Source of the DNA: Magnaporthiopsis rhizophila
Lineage: Eukaryota; Ascomycota; Sordariomycetes; Magnaporthales; Magnaporthaceae
Direction: 5' to 3'
Length of the DNA: 64,000 nucleotides
NCBI GenBank assembly: GCA_003049465.1
Contig: PYSS01000077.1
Span: forward strand, 62,001-126,000
The stretch's first letter is position 1. The number at the start of each line of letters is the position of its first letter. The notes below the pieces were generated by a model. It had not been told where the DNA came from. It made no database searches and worked only from the letters and a program-made list of their open reading frames with translations. Position numbers and translations under genes: made by a program. Below are positions 1 through 12,055 of the stretch, piece by piece.

Positions 1-1024
1 TAGTTGGCTTCGATTCCGTGACCATCTGAGCTCATGCCAAGCAAGGCATAAACTTTGTCGAGAGGTTCGGTGGCCTTGCGAGTGTGGTGCATCTCCGCTA
101 GCTCGCCTAGAGGGCGGATATTTAAAGAGAACTTGGCCGGCCGACTAGTGTCATCATTGTCATACCGGCGCCGGAAGACTGCGTCTTCTACAAGGTATAT
201 TATCGGAGGGATGAGGGCCTGCAGGTCTGGACGCGTTTCGAACGGCTTGAGCACGCTTAAGCCTTTGCAGAACGCATGTCCGTCGATTTCCGTGGAACCG
301 GATTTCATCAGAATATGTCTGGCCGCAGCAACCTCTTGAAGGACCTGCGTCAACTTTGTTAATAAAAGCCTTGCCGTATTATATGAAAGCGCCTGCCACT
401 TACCCAAATACGCTGGAACCATTCACGCCCAAGCAGAGCGAGGATCGCTTCTTGGTCCCGTCCGTCCATCGGAGAGCCCACGCGCTGCTTTTCAGCAGCA
501 GCAGCAGCGCGAAGTGCTTCGAGGGCTTGACCTCCGCTGTCTGCCTGATCGCCCTTTTCCGGTGCATCCCCCTTCGGTGGGTCCACAAGCCACACAATCA
601 CCCGGCTTGCTTTGGCATAAATCTTTGCCATAGACTGAACTTGCTGCCCCTTTTCATCGTTGTCGGCTTGGTTGATGCAGATGGCGTCTACCCACAAGAT
701 CCTGTCCAGAAAGGAATGCCGGAGATGTCTCAGGGCAGCGTGAAGGTTGGCTGTGACGCGGAGCTCGTCATTGCCGCCTATATAGATGGGCCGCTTGTTG
801 TCCTCCGACCCCCACACGTAAGACAGCGCCTCGTATGGATGGCTGCTTCCCTGGTCCAACAGCGGCAATGCGATGAGTTGACATTCGATGCGGGAATTCT
901 CGTCCTGATGGGGCTGAAGCCGGAGCAATCGCATACTGCCCTCCGGCAAACGTTTGTCGTATGGGGACATGGTGTGGGTGGGGGACGTAGAGGGCAGCTG
1001 GGAGGGAGGCACTGGTGTAGGCAT
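1..1024 (-). CDS. HET-domain (heterokaryon incompatibility) protein, 3' part outside window
   Basis: Two exons are visible: 404-1024 and <1-344, with an intron at 345-403 (donor GTAAGT, acceptor GCAG) in phase 0. The start ATG at 1024 is the first Met of the frame. The HET domain (Pfam PF06985) shows its three landmarks: YEALSYVWG at residues 64-72, LWVDAICINQ at 110-119, and WFQRIWVLQE spanning the splice junction at residue 207, which supports the intron call. The second exon carries the usual HETRK...DKVYALLG block and stays open to position 1, so the C-terminus is missing. HET proteins act in allorecognition and programmed cell death in filamentous fungi; the specific partner cannot be inferred. 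A second, unrelated HET gene lies at 55.3-57.8 kb. Confidence 0.85.
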
Positions 1025-1187
1025 GCGATCGAGTATGTTCGCGAAGAAGTCAAGTTGAGTCTGGAGGAGGGGTGAGGGGAAATTCCTTGCAGCTCGACGC
1101 TCAGCCTCATCGGAATTCTCCTCGTTTCCTATTGGCAGTGCTGTTTGCTGGCTCGCCCAATAGGCCCCCAGTGCTCAGGCTCGCGTC

Positions 1188-1975
1188 TTACAGATGCCGC
1201 TGTTCGGTGATGTGATTGAATAGACTGCAGGTCGAGCGCCTGGGTGGCAGATTGAGGCGCAAGCGTTCGACGCCCTGCGTGATTCTAGCTCGGCGCTCTT
1301 CTCCTTGTTTGGCGTCCTCCTTCACCATATGCGCATAGTACTGTAGAACCTTCCAAGAACTCATGTGGCCCAGCTTGATGTCTCCATGGCTTGACTTGAT
1401 GACGATGTCGCGGTGAAGCTGACGGAATTTTGGCGGCAGCTTCAGCTCGAATTCGGGCGTTTGAAGCGCCCCCTGACACTCCAGATATTCGTAGGCCTGC
1501 AGGATGATGAGGAAAAGCTGGCCCCGGAGCCTCACATCCGCCACCTGCTCCGTGCCAAAGTACGTCCTAGTGGTGGCGAAACCGTCGCAGGTGGGGAACA
1601 AGCCATCGCCGCCGGGGTGGTCCGGCCCTGTCGGGAGCTGGGAGTGGAAGCGGTCTGCGTTCAGCAAGATGACCTGACGGGCAGCTTCTTCCTTGACATC
1701 GGCTGACCCGGCCTCCCTCGCGGGCAGGGCGCTCAGGACGGTGTGGAGCTCGCGGATGTCCTCCCATTGCCTGTTGATTTCCGTCCTGTCGTAGCCTTCG
1801 CGGACGAGAGCGTCGGCTGCTTCCTCGCGGCCCCCGGACGAGGACGAACATGGGGACGTTTGGGTTCTTGGCAAAGGGGGACTCCGAGGTGGATGAGAGC
1901 ATCGTCTCCGCAGAGCGAGCACAGAATCCCGGCGCTTTGCAGGATGGTGCATGCTTTGGGAGTGCGGCTGGTCAT
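1188..1975 (-). CDS. hypothetical protein, model uncertain (two frames)
   Basis: No recognised family. Two coherent pieces lie on the minus strand in different frames. An N-terminal piece starts at ATG 1975 and carries a CxxC (CSLCGDD) near residue 18. A longer piece, about 1850-1188, has charged helical sequence (ALVREGYDRTEINRQWEDI, FRQLHRDIVIKSSHGDIKLGH) and ends at a stop at 1188. The roughly 85 nt between them hold no convincing GT-AG intron, so either a small frameshift or a mis-modelled junction separates them. The CxxC could be the start of a small zinc motif, but the partner cysteines are not clear. It is co-oriented with the HET gene on its left. It may be a real but decaying gene or only partly coding. 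Confidence 0.35.
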
Positions 1976-2722
1976 TGTTTTTACATTCTGGGCTTGGCCA
2001 GAAGGCTCTATAGGTTTGGAGGAGCAAAGTCGGAGGGAAATTGAGAAGATATCCATCGGAGAATGTTGAAGCGGGCGACGTCGGAGGTTGAGAGAGAAGA
2101 ACAATTCGGGCGTCAACCTTGCAATCAATGACACGCCGGCTTGGCAACGCAACCGATGAACAGCACGCCCCCACAGCCTAGGGCGACGTCGACCGCTGAT
2201 GCCACCAGCACTCGATCGTATGCCTGGACCTGCTCCTAAACATGGCGAGGCGGTCCAGCCCTGGACAGACACAGATCTAGATCATCAGGCGGCTGGGCAC
2301 AGGTCGTGTTGTGCTTTGTGTTGCCCGGCACCTTCCATTTAAACCCGGAAAGAAAGCCGGGACCGGCTTCGAAGGCGCATCCCTGGCCTCAATCCTTTGG
2401 GGTAACCTCCCTAACGGCCCACGACGGGTTGGATATGGCACATACCCAGGTAGGTATGTTAATTTTTTTGCTCTCCATCTGGCGGACATATCCCTTTATA
2501 AGAAAACATTTCTCAGATTACGACGATCATTGCTCATTACGTTCAGGTATGTTTATGCCCATAGGTGTTTCATAGCTGCTCATCCTATAGCAATTTATAG
2601 TTGCCCCGAAATCCGTACTCCTTTTTTATCCATATTGGTATTTTTGCTATTTATCTGACACCTTGGCCTAGCCAGCTCAGTCCCGTCTACCAATGATGTC
2701 CTTCTGCTTGCAGCTAGCAAGA

Positions 2723-2853
2723 CCAGCGGAATAATATTTATTGCCGCTGCCCTGAATGGTTGGCCTTGTATCCTAATGGAACCCAGATGCGTTTTTGCTG
2801 GCTTATTTTTTTGTTCCCCTTCCTCAGATTTAGAGAAGACAACGCGCGACCGA
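2723..2853 (+). repeat. direct repeat copy 1 (AT-shifted)
   Basis: About 130 bp starting near GCGGAATAATATTTATTGCC and ending in CGCGCGACCGAACCG. It aligns with 3325-3466. The differences are mostly T or A in this copy against C or G in the other (for example GATTTAGAGAAGACAA against GGTCTAGGAAAGACCC), the direction expected of RIP on a duplicated sequence. It also carries small indels. Confidence 0.75.
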
Positions 2854-2985
2854 ACCGTACGTAACACACATACAAACAAAACGTGCAGACCGCCTTTTAT
2901 AGCTAACTCCTCTCCTATTGACGCAGCAGGATTTATCTTTCCTAAAAACACAGCCTGATTCTATTCCTGGTGCTGACGAAGGCGT

Positions 2986-3085
2986 TTCACTGCTCCTTTC
3001 TGATAGGAGACAGTACTTCACTGCTCCTTTTTGATAGGAGACAGGCATTAACAGTACTTCACTGCTCCTTTCTGATGGGAGACAG
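2986..3085 (+). repeat. three 28-bp hairpin repeat units
   Basis: Units at 2986-3013, 3017-3044 and 3058-3085 share the core TTCACTGCTCCTTTCTGATA followed by GGAGACAG with one or two substitutions. Each contains CTCCT...AGGAG (GGGAG in unit 3), able to fold as a 5-bp stem with a loop of about 7 nt. Spacers are 3 and 13 nt. Function unknown. Confidence 0.8.
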
Positions 3086-3324
3086 GCGTTAAAGTATTGA
3101 GTAGGCGTCAACATCATAACTGATTTTAGTGACAATGGGGGAAACAAATCACTGCCTGGACCTGGGGGTTCCGTCGGAACTCCTGTTCGACAGTAGCAGC
3201 TCGCGTGAAAGTCGGGATTGGAAAGGAAGCGTCGCCCAAACATTGATAGACTAGACCATGCAACAATGGAATGTATAGCAGGGGATTCTGCTATCCAGTT
3301 CCCCCCCTGCCCGCGGCCAGTGAA

Positions 3325-3466
3325 AGCAAGCGGAATAATATTGATTGCCGCTGCCCTGAATGGTTGACCTTCTATCCTAATGGAAGCCAGATATGCGTTT
3401 CTGCGTGCTGGCTTGTTTTCTTGGTCCTTTTCCCCCTGGGTCTAGGAAAGACCCCGCGCGACCGAA
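3325..3466 (+). repeat. direct repeat copy 2 (GC-richer)
   Basis: Second copy of the segment at 2723-2853, about 600 bp away in the same orientation. It is the GC-richer version and so probably closer to the ancestral sequence. It matches no gene I recognise. Confidence 0.75.
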
Positions 3467-3792
3467 CCGACCCCGACCCAGGTCCGCAGACGCCGACGCA
3501 AGGAATGATACACACGCACCCAAAGACAGATGGTGTGATGAATACATATAGAGCCCTTCGCCACCCTGAACACCAGCCGTCCGCCAAAACAAGGCAGAAA
3601 ATGCATCCCGTTTTTGCTATCCCCACCCTTTGATGCTTCGAAGCAGCAGCCAATATCGTTTGTTTCCTGGTATCATTGAACACAACAAAAAAAGTTATTA
3701 AAGAAAGGGAGAGAGAAAGCGTGACGCGGGGAACAGAAAGGGATGCCGAATAATACAAGAAAGAAAAAGGCAGGAGAATCCCCTCCGGCCCT

Positions 3793-6784
3793 TCACATGA
3801 CGACGCACTCGCGCTCAGGCTCGCCCCCGTTTGCCTTCCGGTGGTGGCCAAGGTGGTGCTTCTTCTCCTTGCCCTCCTTCTCGGACTTGCCGTTGTCCGA
3901 TTTGTTCTTCTTCTCCTTGCCCTCTTTCCTGCCTCCATTGCCACTGTTGGCTGCTGGTGCGTCCACCGCCATAGCAGACAACGATGGTGAAGAGGACGCT
4001 GCGGCGGCTGGCGGCTGCTGCTCGACGTGTTGCGTCGACCCGGCCTCGCCGTCGTAAGAGTCTTGCACCGTATTCGAGGACGCTTGATCCGATATCAACG
4101 GCACCGACTCTCGCAGCGGCTCCTTGCTCGTGCGCATCAGTCCGCCTAGTCGCGACATCGTCAGGCTCATCCGGCCCTCGCCTGCCTGGCTCGCTGGCCG
4201 GCTGGCCCGCTCCTTCTCCTTCGCTCCTTCCTTGTCGCCCCTATCCTTGGCCTTGGTGAACCGAGCAGCGGCCCTCGACAACCGATGTGCGGTGGTGGAC
4301 TCCTCACTGCTCGCCACGGGGCAGGCGGCGGGCTGGGCCTCTGCTGGCGGGCGGGAGCTCAGGAGGCCCGTTACCTCGGAAAATGGCACGCTGCTACGCC
4401 GCGACGACGCGGCACGCACGTGGGCCTCTGGGACACCCGTCTCCAACTCGTTGTCCAGACTCAGCCTTACTGGCCTATCAAGCTCCGACGAGAAGCGGAC
4501 GCTCGGTCCTGTCGAGCTCCCCAGCGGCGCTCCATCGAAGTACCCACTGGTCTGCCTTGACATATCCGGCCGTTCACTGTCCGTATTTGTGGTCGGCGAG
4601 TACGAAGACGGTGCCGTGCCCGACGTGGTCCCCGTTATGTTGATGGTCGAGTCGTTATACGATGGCGGTTCCGTCGTCGTCGTCCCATCGACCGAGGCCG
4701 CCGTCTCGTCCATCATGGGGACTATTTGGTAGAAGAGCAGGTATGGCATCTCATCCTTGAGCGACTCCTTAATGTCGTCCACGTACGTCACCCGGTTCTC
4801 AACTTGGAGGTCGTCGAACATGACCCATTGGGCGTCCTCGTAGTCTGGCGGCGGGTCATTGTCGTGCCGCCGATTGTCCGTCAGCAGTTTCGGTGCCACG
4901 CGCGAGAAGGCGACGTAGTGTCCGCTGTGCAGAGACTCGCCGCGGTGGCACACCACCGACTGGAGGACGAGCTTGTATTCGGCACTGAGTCCATTAGACT
5001 CTTCGACTTTGGCATCATTGACGAGCATGAAGTGTGGTAGCCTCATGCTGTCGGGTATGTCGATGAATGTGTTCTGTCTCCTGGGCTGGCCGAGTTCTGT
5101 CATCATGTACCTCTTCAAGCAGATCCCAACCACCGGCCGCTTGTTGAGATGCTTGGCAACGTCCGTGTCGTTTAATGGCTCGTCCTTTCCAGTACTGTGC
5201 CATGCTGTTCCGCGCTTGTTAGTGCCGCACGCAACTTGCTTGGCGGCGAGTCGGGTCCCACTACTCACGAATCAGCCTGAAGAACTGCCACGCAGGTATT
5301 GTAACAGCTTTGACCACCGTGGAGCCCTGCCTCCTAACCTTCTGCAGAAGCGTCGAGGCATCAGCGTCCGTGGGCTTCCCTTCGGCATCCAAAACCACCC
5401 TCTGGATGATGCTCGTGGATCGAGTGCGGGGCGACGGCCGAGTCACCGGCCGCTCTCGCGTCGGAGTGGAGGAGGAAGACGCTGGGGGTTCAATGTTGGT
5501 CCACCGTCGCTGCAAAGGCGTCAGATTTTCGACCTTCTCGTAGGCCTCGTCGCGTTCCTCGTCGCCCATATCCGTCACGACTCTGATAGTGTTCCTGGGC
5601 CCTAGCACGCTGGCGGTGGGGCTGTCTGCTGGCCTGTCTGCTGCTTTCTTGTCGTCTGGACTGTCGCGCAGGACATCAACTCTGGTGTTGAAGTACTCCT
5701 CTAGACAGTCCTCCAGCTTGACTCCTCTGCCCTCTGGGTCGGCTGGCACCGCGAGATTAAGTAATCGTTCAAATACGACTTTGTGATCGTCGGCATCTCT
5801 TTTTCCCTGGTGAAACAGGTCGACCTGCAGTGTGAGGAGAGGTAGTTGTAGTGTTTCCGTGATGAAAGCAAAGGCTTCTGAGGTATCTTGTTGCTCCAGA
5901 AGACTCGCGTCGCTCCAGCCACATGCAGCAAGGGCATTCTGGATATGCTCGGTCTGGAGAAGCCGAGGTTAGTGGAAGACCAAAGAAGCCATGACAATGG
6001 GATTCTACAGACCATATCGACTCGTATCAGCTTCCCGGATCGCAGCATGTTTACCCACAGCCGCAGCAGCGCGGCCAAATTGCGATGCGCCTCGTCAGGG
6101 TATTCGCGGCGCGTGAGCATACACTCGAAAGCCTCCATTTTCGCAAACATGGCGAACAGCAACGAGTCGAGGTAACAAGTGACGGCGCCGCGGTTTTCGG
6201 CGCCCAACATGTGTGTGTTGGCGTTGTACGGTAGTAGAACGCCTTCGAATGCCTCGGACTGCAGTTTCAAGAGATCTTTGGCCTTGACGATGTCGCCCCG
6301 GGAATATTGCGAGGACAGCACGTAGCGTATCTGGTCGCGTGTCACTCCCGGGAACCCCTCCTCTTCAACCCATCGTGCAAGCTCGTCAACCTATCGATGC
6401 GATCAGAAAAGGCGGTCTCGTTAGCGGTGGAAGCCCCAGGTTATGCGAACAAGGTTGTGCGGGAGTTTAGCCGCTGGAGGAACCCGACAAAAAGCAGGAC
6501 GAGGAGACACTCGGCGTACTTTTTGATTTGATTCCCTCTCCTCGCTTCCCAAGCCGCGGTCTCGGAATATGGCAAAGAAGGCATCGGCGGCGAAAGGACG
6601 CTATATTTTTTTTGGCGCCAGCGGCAAGCGACAGAGGTCAGTCCATATCCATTATTCCCCGAGACAGCATGCCACCGCGCCGTACCTTGTGAGGATCCGA
6701 CGATTTGCTTCTTCGATGGGCGCCTCCGGTTCTGTCCCTGTCGCGCAGCGTGAGGAACCGCTTGGGTAAGGTTGTTCTCATCAT
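3793..6784 (-). CDS. ubiquitin-specific protease (USP/UCH family) with C-terminal CaaX box
   Basis: Four exons: 6686-6784, 6013-6390, 5269-5953 and 3793-5204, giving 857 codons. Introns 5205-5268 and 5954-6012 are well supported; the 295-nt first intron and the 33-residue first exon are inferred from frame and an AAG|GTACGG donor. The protein cleaves ubiquitin from substrates. All USP boxes are intact: Cys box NRGAVTCYLDSLLFAMF with Cys about residue 105, QQDTSEAF about 180, a VVGICLKRY strand, and His box GESLHSGHYVAFS with His about 483. The C-terminal 350 residues are disordered and end in Lys/His-rich sequence followed by Cys-Val-Val-Met and the stop. That is a classical prenylation CaaX box, so membrane tethering is inferred. 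Family membership is certain; orthology to a named yeast Ubp is not. Confidence 0.85.
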
Positions 6785-9230
6785 GGCTGGCGGCGCCGCA
6801 TTGGGTGGAATCGAGGGGACGCCGAAGCGGGCGGGTTGCCGTGATGCTCAACCTAAGATGCGGTATCGAGAGAGCGGCGCTGATTGGGTCGTAAGGGCAC
6901 CTTGTGCCGCGGCCTCTACGACAGGCGTTGTGGGGATTCGAGGGCGATCGCGGACACTAACGTTGCGTGCTGCCTGGAGTCTCGACTCGAAGGTTTTGCG
7001 TCTCCCTGTGTGATGCGACAGCTGCTCTGCGAGCCCCGCCCGAGTTCCCAATGGCAACAAACAGAGACGTCGGACGAGTGACCGGTTGTGCAAGAAGATT
7101 ATGAGCCAATGATGAGCCAATGACGCTTTCCCCAAATCTTGAAGCAGCCGTCCTCCCGTTGTTTTCTTCTGATCTCTTGTGGACTTTTCCTCCAAAGTTT
7201 TGGGCTCGGTGAAGTCCTTGGGGCAGCGAACGGCTGATTGATGCTTGTCGTCGGAGGGGCAGTTGGTGCTGTCTGGGACGTGTTTGGCTCTCGCCACAGC
7301 CCCCCTGGTCAAGGAACCGGGCCAGTCATCGATGCAGGGACCAGATTCCGCAAGTGGAGGAGAGCGCGCTGCTGGTGCCACGCCTTGGAGGATGTGGAGC
7401 GTCGAGTTGGAGCCGGCTTCGGATTAGCGCTTCGCGCTCAGGGAGGCTTGGGGGCAGTCGAGTGGCAGAGTCCGTCGCAGAAGTAGCGGCTTGATGTGGG
7501 TGGTTGACAATGAAGGGCGCTGCTGGCAAAGGCGTGGCTGCCCACGTTCGCGTGACGCCCCGCTGGGCCGGAACGTTTCCAGACCGCCAAGGAAAGAGGA
7601 CGAAATTGATGACGATGGCCGGCTGACGACGGTGGCAGCTCCAGGCAGAAGGGTGAGAAACGCAGTGGAGGCGAGGATATAGATGTTCGGGTGCCTTTCT
7701 GTTTTGTTCAGGCTGTTCAGGGCTCCCGCATTATGGCATATGGCGGCGTTCCAAAAGCGAGTCCCGTCAATAGCAGTTCCAATATGACAAAGGTGGCCCG
7801 CACTGGAGGTTCCAGGTTTGCGGTGCAGGGCTGGTTACTCCACGGTGGAGTGCTTCTGCGGCGGGTGGTGTGTGCCGCAGGGTCTTGGCGGGCCACGAGC
7901 GTCATTGGCGCTCCACCAGCAGCCGACGAGGGGTTGCGGCCCCACTTCTCTCCCGCCGCCATCTCTAAAATGGACCAGACCTCGCTGCAGAGTGACGGCT
8001 TGACATCACCAAGCAGAGGCCCAGCTGTCTGCCCATTTTTGACACATTTTGAACAGACAGCGCCACTGGAACAGAACCACCCGCTGCACTTCTTTTAGGC
8101 TGCTCGCTCATCTTACCTCATCCTTCCCAGTCATCGTGAATTCCGCCAAACAAAATGTGTATGTCCAGGAAATCTTATATGACAACGTGACGTAGGATCC
8201 GGGGCCATCAGCTGTCTGGATGAGCGGTGGTGACACGGGCACTTGTCATCGTCGAGGTCGATCCGTCCTAGTCCTGGAGCTTAAACAAGCTGGTCGAGAG
8301 GAGGATGCTTAGGAAGGGAGGTGAGGAGCTGGAAAAGCACCGAGGCATCCGGGTGCCGTTTCCTATCGTAAACCAATGTCACACCATACCAAGCTAGAGT
8401 ATCTTGTTTTGTGCAAGGGCCCTTGGTCTCGTGCTGCCACAAAGCATCTTTTGTATGCACGTGTCCTACATCTCCATCCGATCGCTTTTTATACATGATC
8501 TCGCCCCAACCATATCTACAAGTGGCCCTGCCAGCCAAGATATTTTCCCAAATATGCGCCACAGAACGTCCAACCAGACCCTCTATACACCAGTCCCTCG
8601 CTGCGATTTTTTCTAAAAGGGCCCAGTAAGATCATCGTGCCAAGTCATCAAAATGTCCTCCCAGACGCAAGCCCGCACAGAAATTCGTCTCGCGTTGCTG
8701 CCGCACTCAAATCACCGTACCACAGCGGTGTTCGAGGATCTGTGTTACACCCTAGCACCCCTCTCCACGGCCGCTCTTCTGTCCGGATTCCGAGCCGGGA
8801 TGGGTATCGGGTGCTGAATACGGTAGGCGCAGAACGGACCCATGTGTGCGTGCTGTTTTGGTGAAACGGCCCCGAGTCCGGAGTCGTCGATCGATGTTGC
8901 AAAAATTCAATAAGGGGCTGTCTATCGTTCGTCAAGGGATGTGCAGATCGGGTAACACTGCCGTTTTTGTTCCACCCGCCACGGAATTGGACGATAATAA
9001 AACAAGAGAGCAAGAAGCAAAAGAGAGACAAGAGTGAAACCCAAGCGCGAGCGTTTATAGGCAGGTTCCCGTTTGCATATTCCAGAGATCATTATTAGAG
9101 TCGGAGGGACGATCGTCAACTCTGAAGGGCGGTTAGAGCGGGGAGGGTGTTGTTGTTGCGCGAATACCGCGTCGCGTGCCAAGTGGCTGCCCAAGGCTAG
9201 CCAAACGAAGGCGACCGAGGTCATACGACA
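6785..9230. other. intergenic, no supportable gene
   Basis: 2.4 kb between two minus-strand genes: promoter side of the ubiquitin protease at the left, 3' side of TOM40 at the right. Open frames here are short, lack recognisable motifs and occur on both strands. I see no RNA gene or repeat. Confidence 0.5.
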
Positions 9231-10507
9231 TTAGAACGGGATGTTAGGCGACTCCTGAGCGCCGGAACCCATAGCCTCCTGCTGCTCCTGGAGCTCCTCG
9301 CCGCCTAGGTCTAGAGAGATGCTCACGCCGAGCTTGGAGTTCCCCTACAGAAAACCATGCGTCAGTTCCACTCGGGTTGCAAGATCAGATTGACCCACGT
9401 ATAGGTAGGGGCAAGTCGGCTCAACTCACAGTTGGGTGGTCAATCTCGGCAGCGACCGTCATCATGACCGGCCCGCCAACACGCTTTTCAACCAAACAGC
9501 CCATCTTGCCCTTGGTATCAACCTGGGCGCGCAATGTCGACATGCGGAAGTCGTACTTGACTCCGGCGGTCGTCACACCCTGGGTCGTAACGGCCGTGGG
9601 CGCTCCAAACATGGCGGCTTCGGGGTCGGCGGGGGCGACTGAGAGGGTCATATCAATCCCTGCCTGCACCTTGTCCGAGATTTTCCTCCAAAACGTCGTA
9701 TTGATCTGGCCCTGCCCCGAGAGCTGGCCCGTCGCGATCCAGTCGTCCGTTTTGTATTTGGCCACGTACGACATGACCGTCTCGGGCGGGGTGGACAGGC
9801 TGGCGCGTTGCCAGACACCCTCAAGACCTAGGGACAACCTTTTGGTGAGGGACTGCATGTAGCTGCCGACGTAGATGCCCGAGATGCCGCCCTCGAGGAA
9901 AGACGGGTTGAGAGCCTTGACTGAAGCGGAGAAATCGCTGCCTGTGTAGTCGTTCTCGATCTGGACCATGTCCTGGCCCTGGCCGCCTCCGAGCTGGAAG
10001 GATGACTTGGTAACGAAGGCGTTGGACCACCGCCAGTTAAAGCGCGTGCTGACCGCCATCTCGTTGTCGACGCTCCCTTGCATAAAAACCTGTTGCGCGC
10101 CGCTTTTTAGCACCCGAGTCGTCTCGCCCGCGGCCTTTCCATACCCCTCCGGCCAGCCTTCCGGGTGTGCGCCGAGAGGGGCCAAGACAAAGGCGCCGCC
10201 GTACCTTACTTGAGCCGTACATGGCGGCGAACGTATAAGGGTTGATGCGCTCGCCAACGGCGAACTGGTGCGAGACTTGGAAAAGCGGGTTCAAGCTGAA
10301 GACCTTTGTCAGGTCTGCGCGCAGGCCGCTGAAGGAGTGGTTGTTGAGGAAGACATCGCGCTGGACCTCCTTGGCCAGGTTCTCGGTGGTGCCCGGGTTT
10401 GGTAGTCCTAGCTTTGCGCGCCGCTCCTGGAACGAGGTGTATAGGTCGGGGACGCCCGCCGTGAGCGGGTTACTGCGCATGAGGCCTAATGAGGGGGCGG
10501 AGGTCAT
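9231..10507 (-). CDS. tom40: mitochondrial import receptor subunit TOM40
   Basis: Three exons: 10205-10507, 9430-10089 and 9231-9344 (358 residues), with introns of 115 and 85 nt. Tom40 is the 19-stranded beta-barrel pore of the TOM complex through which nearly all nuclear-encoded precursors cross the outer mitochondrial membrane. Diagnostic stretches are FQERRAKLGLPNPGT near the N-terminus, EVQRDVFLNN, FSGLRADLTK, FQVSHQFAVGERINPYTFAA, QAGIDMTLSVAP, KYDFRMSTLRAQVD and the C-terminal LQEQQE...NIPF. Length matches fungal Tom40 (about 350). ATG 10507 was chosen because Tom40 proteins start shortly before the FQERR segment; the frame stays open upstream without homology. It is divergent from the 6-phosphofructo-2-kinase gene. 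Confidence 0.95.
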
Positions 10508-12055
10508 CTTCGCTGCTGAGACAAAAGAAAGGTCGCGGGTCTGGGCTCGGGTGGGCGGGACAGCGCTGGCACGGGCCGATCGCGAGGGCGAAAGAGGGGA
10601 AGAAATGACGAAGGCCAGACTGGTCAATCAAGTCGTACAATTCGGCCAGCCAGGGTATCGCATGCAGACGGCGCAATGGATCCGCGCGGGTTCAAATGGC
10701 AGGTCCTCGTGGCCCGCGGGCTTTGAATAGGTCTGGTGCGTCGAAAGTTGGGGAAGCTCGATTCTGTGAGGGCCAAAAATTTCACCCAGCAAGCTCCCGT
10801 GTCCCTGTCACAAATCGCAGCGGAGGCGCTGTTGGAGTGGGTATTTTGCGCCGGCTGGTCCTGGGAAGAACGCAAGGCCGGAAAAACTGGGAGCCTTTGG
10901 CCGACCGACCAATCAAAAGCTTCCTGAGCCCCAGAGCCGACATGGTGGGGCGCTGGTGAAAGCCAACTCGGCGCAGACTGAGTTCCACAGCATGGAGCCC
11001 TGAGAATGGAGGCCGCACTCCTCCGACCAAGCTTGATGAGAACGAAAACGGGGATAGGTAAAAGGATGAATGATGAATGGAGCAAGATAAGGAAATAGAC
11101 CCTCACGCCTCAATGGAGCCCCTAAAGACCGCATTGGGGTATCGGAGAAGATGCCACAGTCAAAGTTCGGGAGCCAAGTTGCGTGTTTCGTCGCTCAAGG
11201 TTCGATGCAGGTGCCTCAATCGAGCCCGTCAGCAGCTGCGTTTTAGAGTCTGCCGCAGGTCGCCGCCCGCGGAGTCTAGTGGGGTGAAAATAAGAAGTAC
11301 GGAGCGAGTCAAATTCTTGGCGCGGGTTTTCTCTGCAAACTGCTCGATATCGCAACTCCGATTGCTTGAATCTCGCTCCCGTCCTCCCCGCCCTTTTCGA
11401 ACCGCCTCGGCTCCCTTCGAGCAGCTCTCCCTACCTAAGGCCATACGCAGCTCTTCTCCTTTTTGGCTCGTTCCCCAACGCAGAACCAGACAGCCCACCT
11501 GGGTAGCCCCGCGCGGACGGGTCTGCATCTCATCGCAATCGACAGACGCCTGCTCGCTTATCTTCCATCCGAACAGGTGCCGGCAGACGGGATCCCGCGT
11601 TGCTGGACCTGAGGACCTGGATAGATATCGAGGTTGATCTCCATTTCCTCCGCCCGCAATCTCTCATCCGCAAAATAGCAGTATATAGCAGAACCTCACT
11701 GGCCTCCCCGAGAAAAGGGGCTGCGACATTTATAGTTGTATGCCACTTGGAGTATTTTGGCCCCGCCAAGCCTTCGTTTGCCGGCCGACTTTTCCATTGA
11801 GTGAATCCGACACGATGGATACTCTCCTGTGAGTGACCTCGGCTGCCTCGTCCCCTCGCCCGAATATTCCGTGATCCGTGCCAAGTCACCTCCGCATTCC
11901 CTCCCGCTCCCCCAATTAGAACCCCATCGACCACCTTCCCGGCTACAATCTACGTCCACAAGGCTTCACCACTGCACCAGGGATTCAAACCCACGCCCCA
12001 CAACCCGAACACCCCCATAACGGTACAACGCTGGTTGCCGATCCGGGCACCGGAA
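10508..12055. promoter_or_regulatory. divergent intergenic region between TOM40 and 6-PF-2-kinase
   Basis: 1.55 kb separating two divergently transcribed genes, so it must hold both promoters and 5' UTRs. The 11.35-12.0 kb part is rich in C/T on the plus strand, as is common upstream of fungal start codons. No specific transcription-factor site is claimed. Confidence 0.5.

Larger units (their letters stand above)
1976..3792. other. intergenic, repeat-bearing
   Basis: No supportable gene. GC content drops compared with the flanks from about 2440 to 2960. The gap contains a duplicated segment (2723-2853 and 3325-3466) and three short hairpin-forming units (2986-3085). The right end is the presumed 3' UTR and terminator region of the minus-strand ubiquitin protease. 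Confidence 0.6.

Noticed and set aside
356..1075. 239-codon plus-strand frame
   Set aside because: Antisense shadow of the HET exon, which has clear motifs on the minus strand.
2986..3085. Possible CRISPR-like array
   Set aside because: Only three units, spacers of 3 and 13 nt, eukaryotic context.
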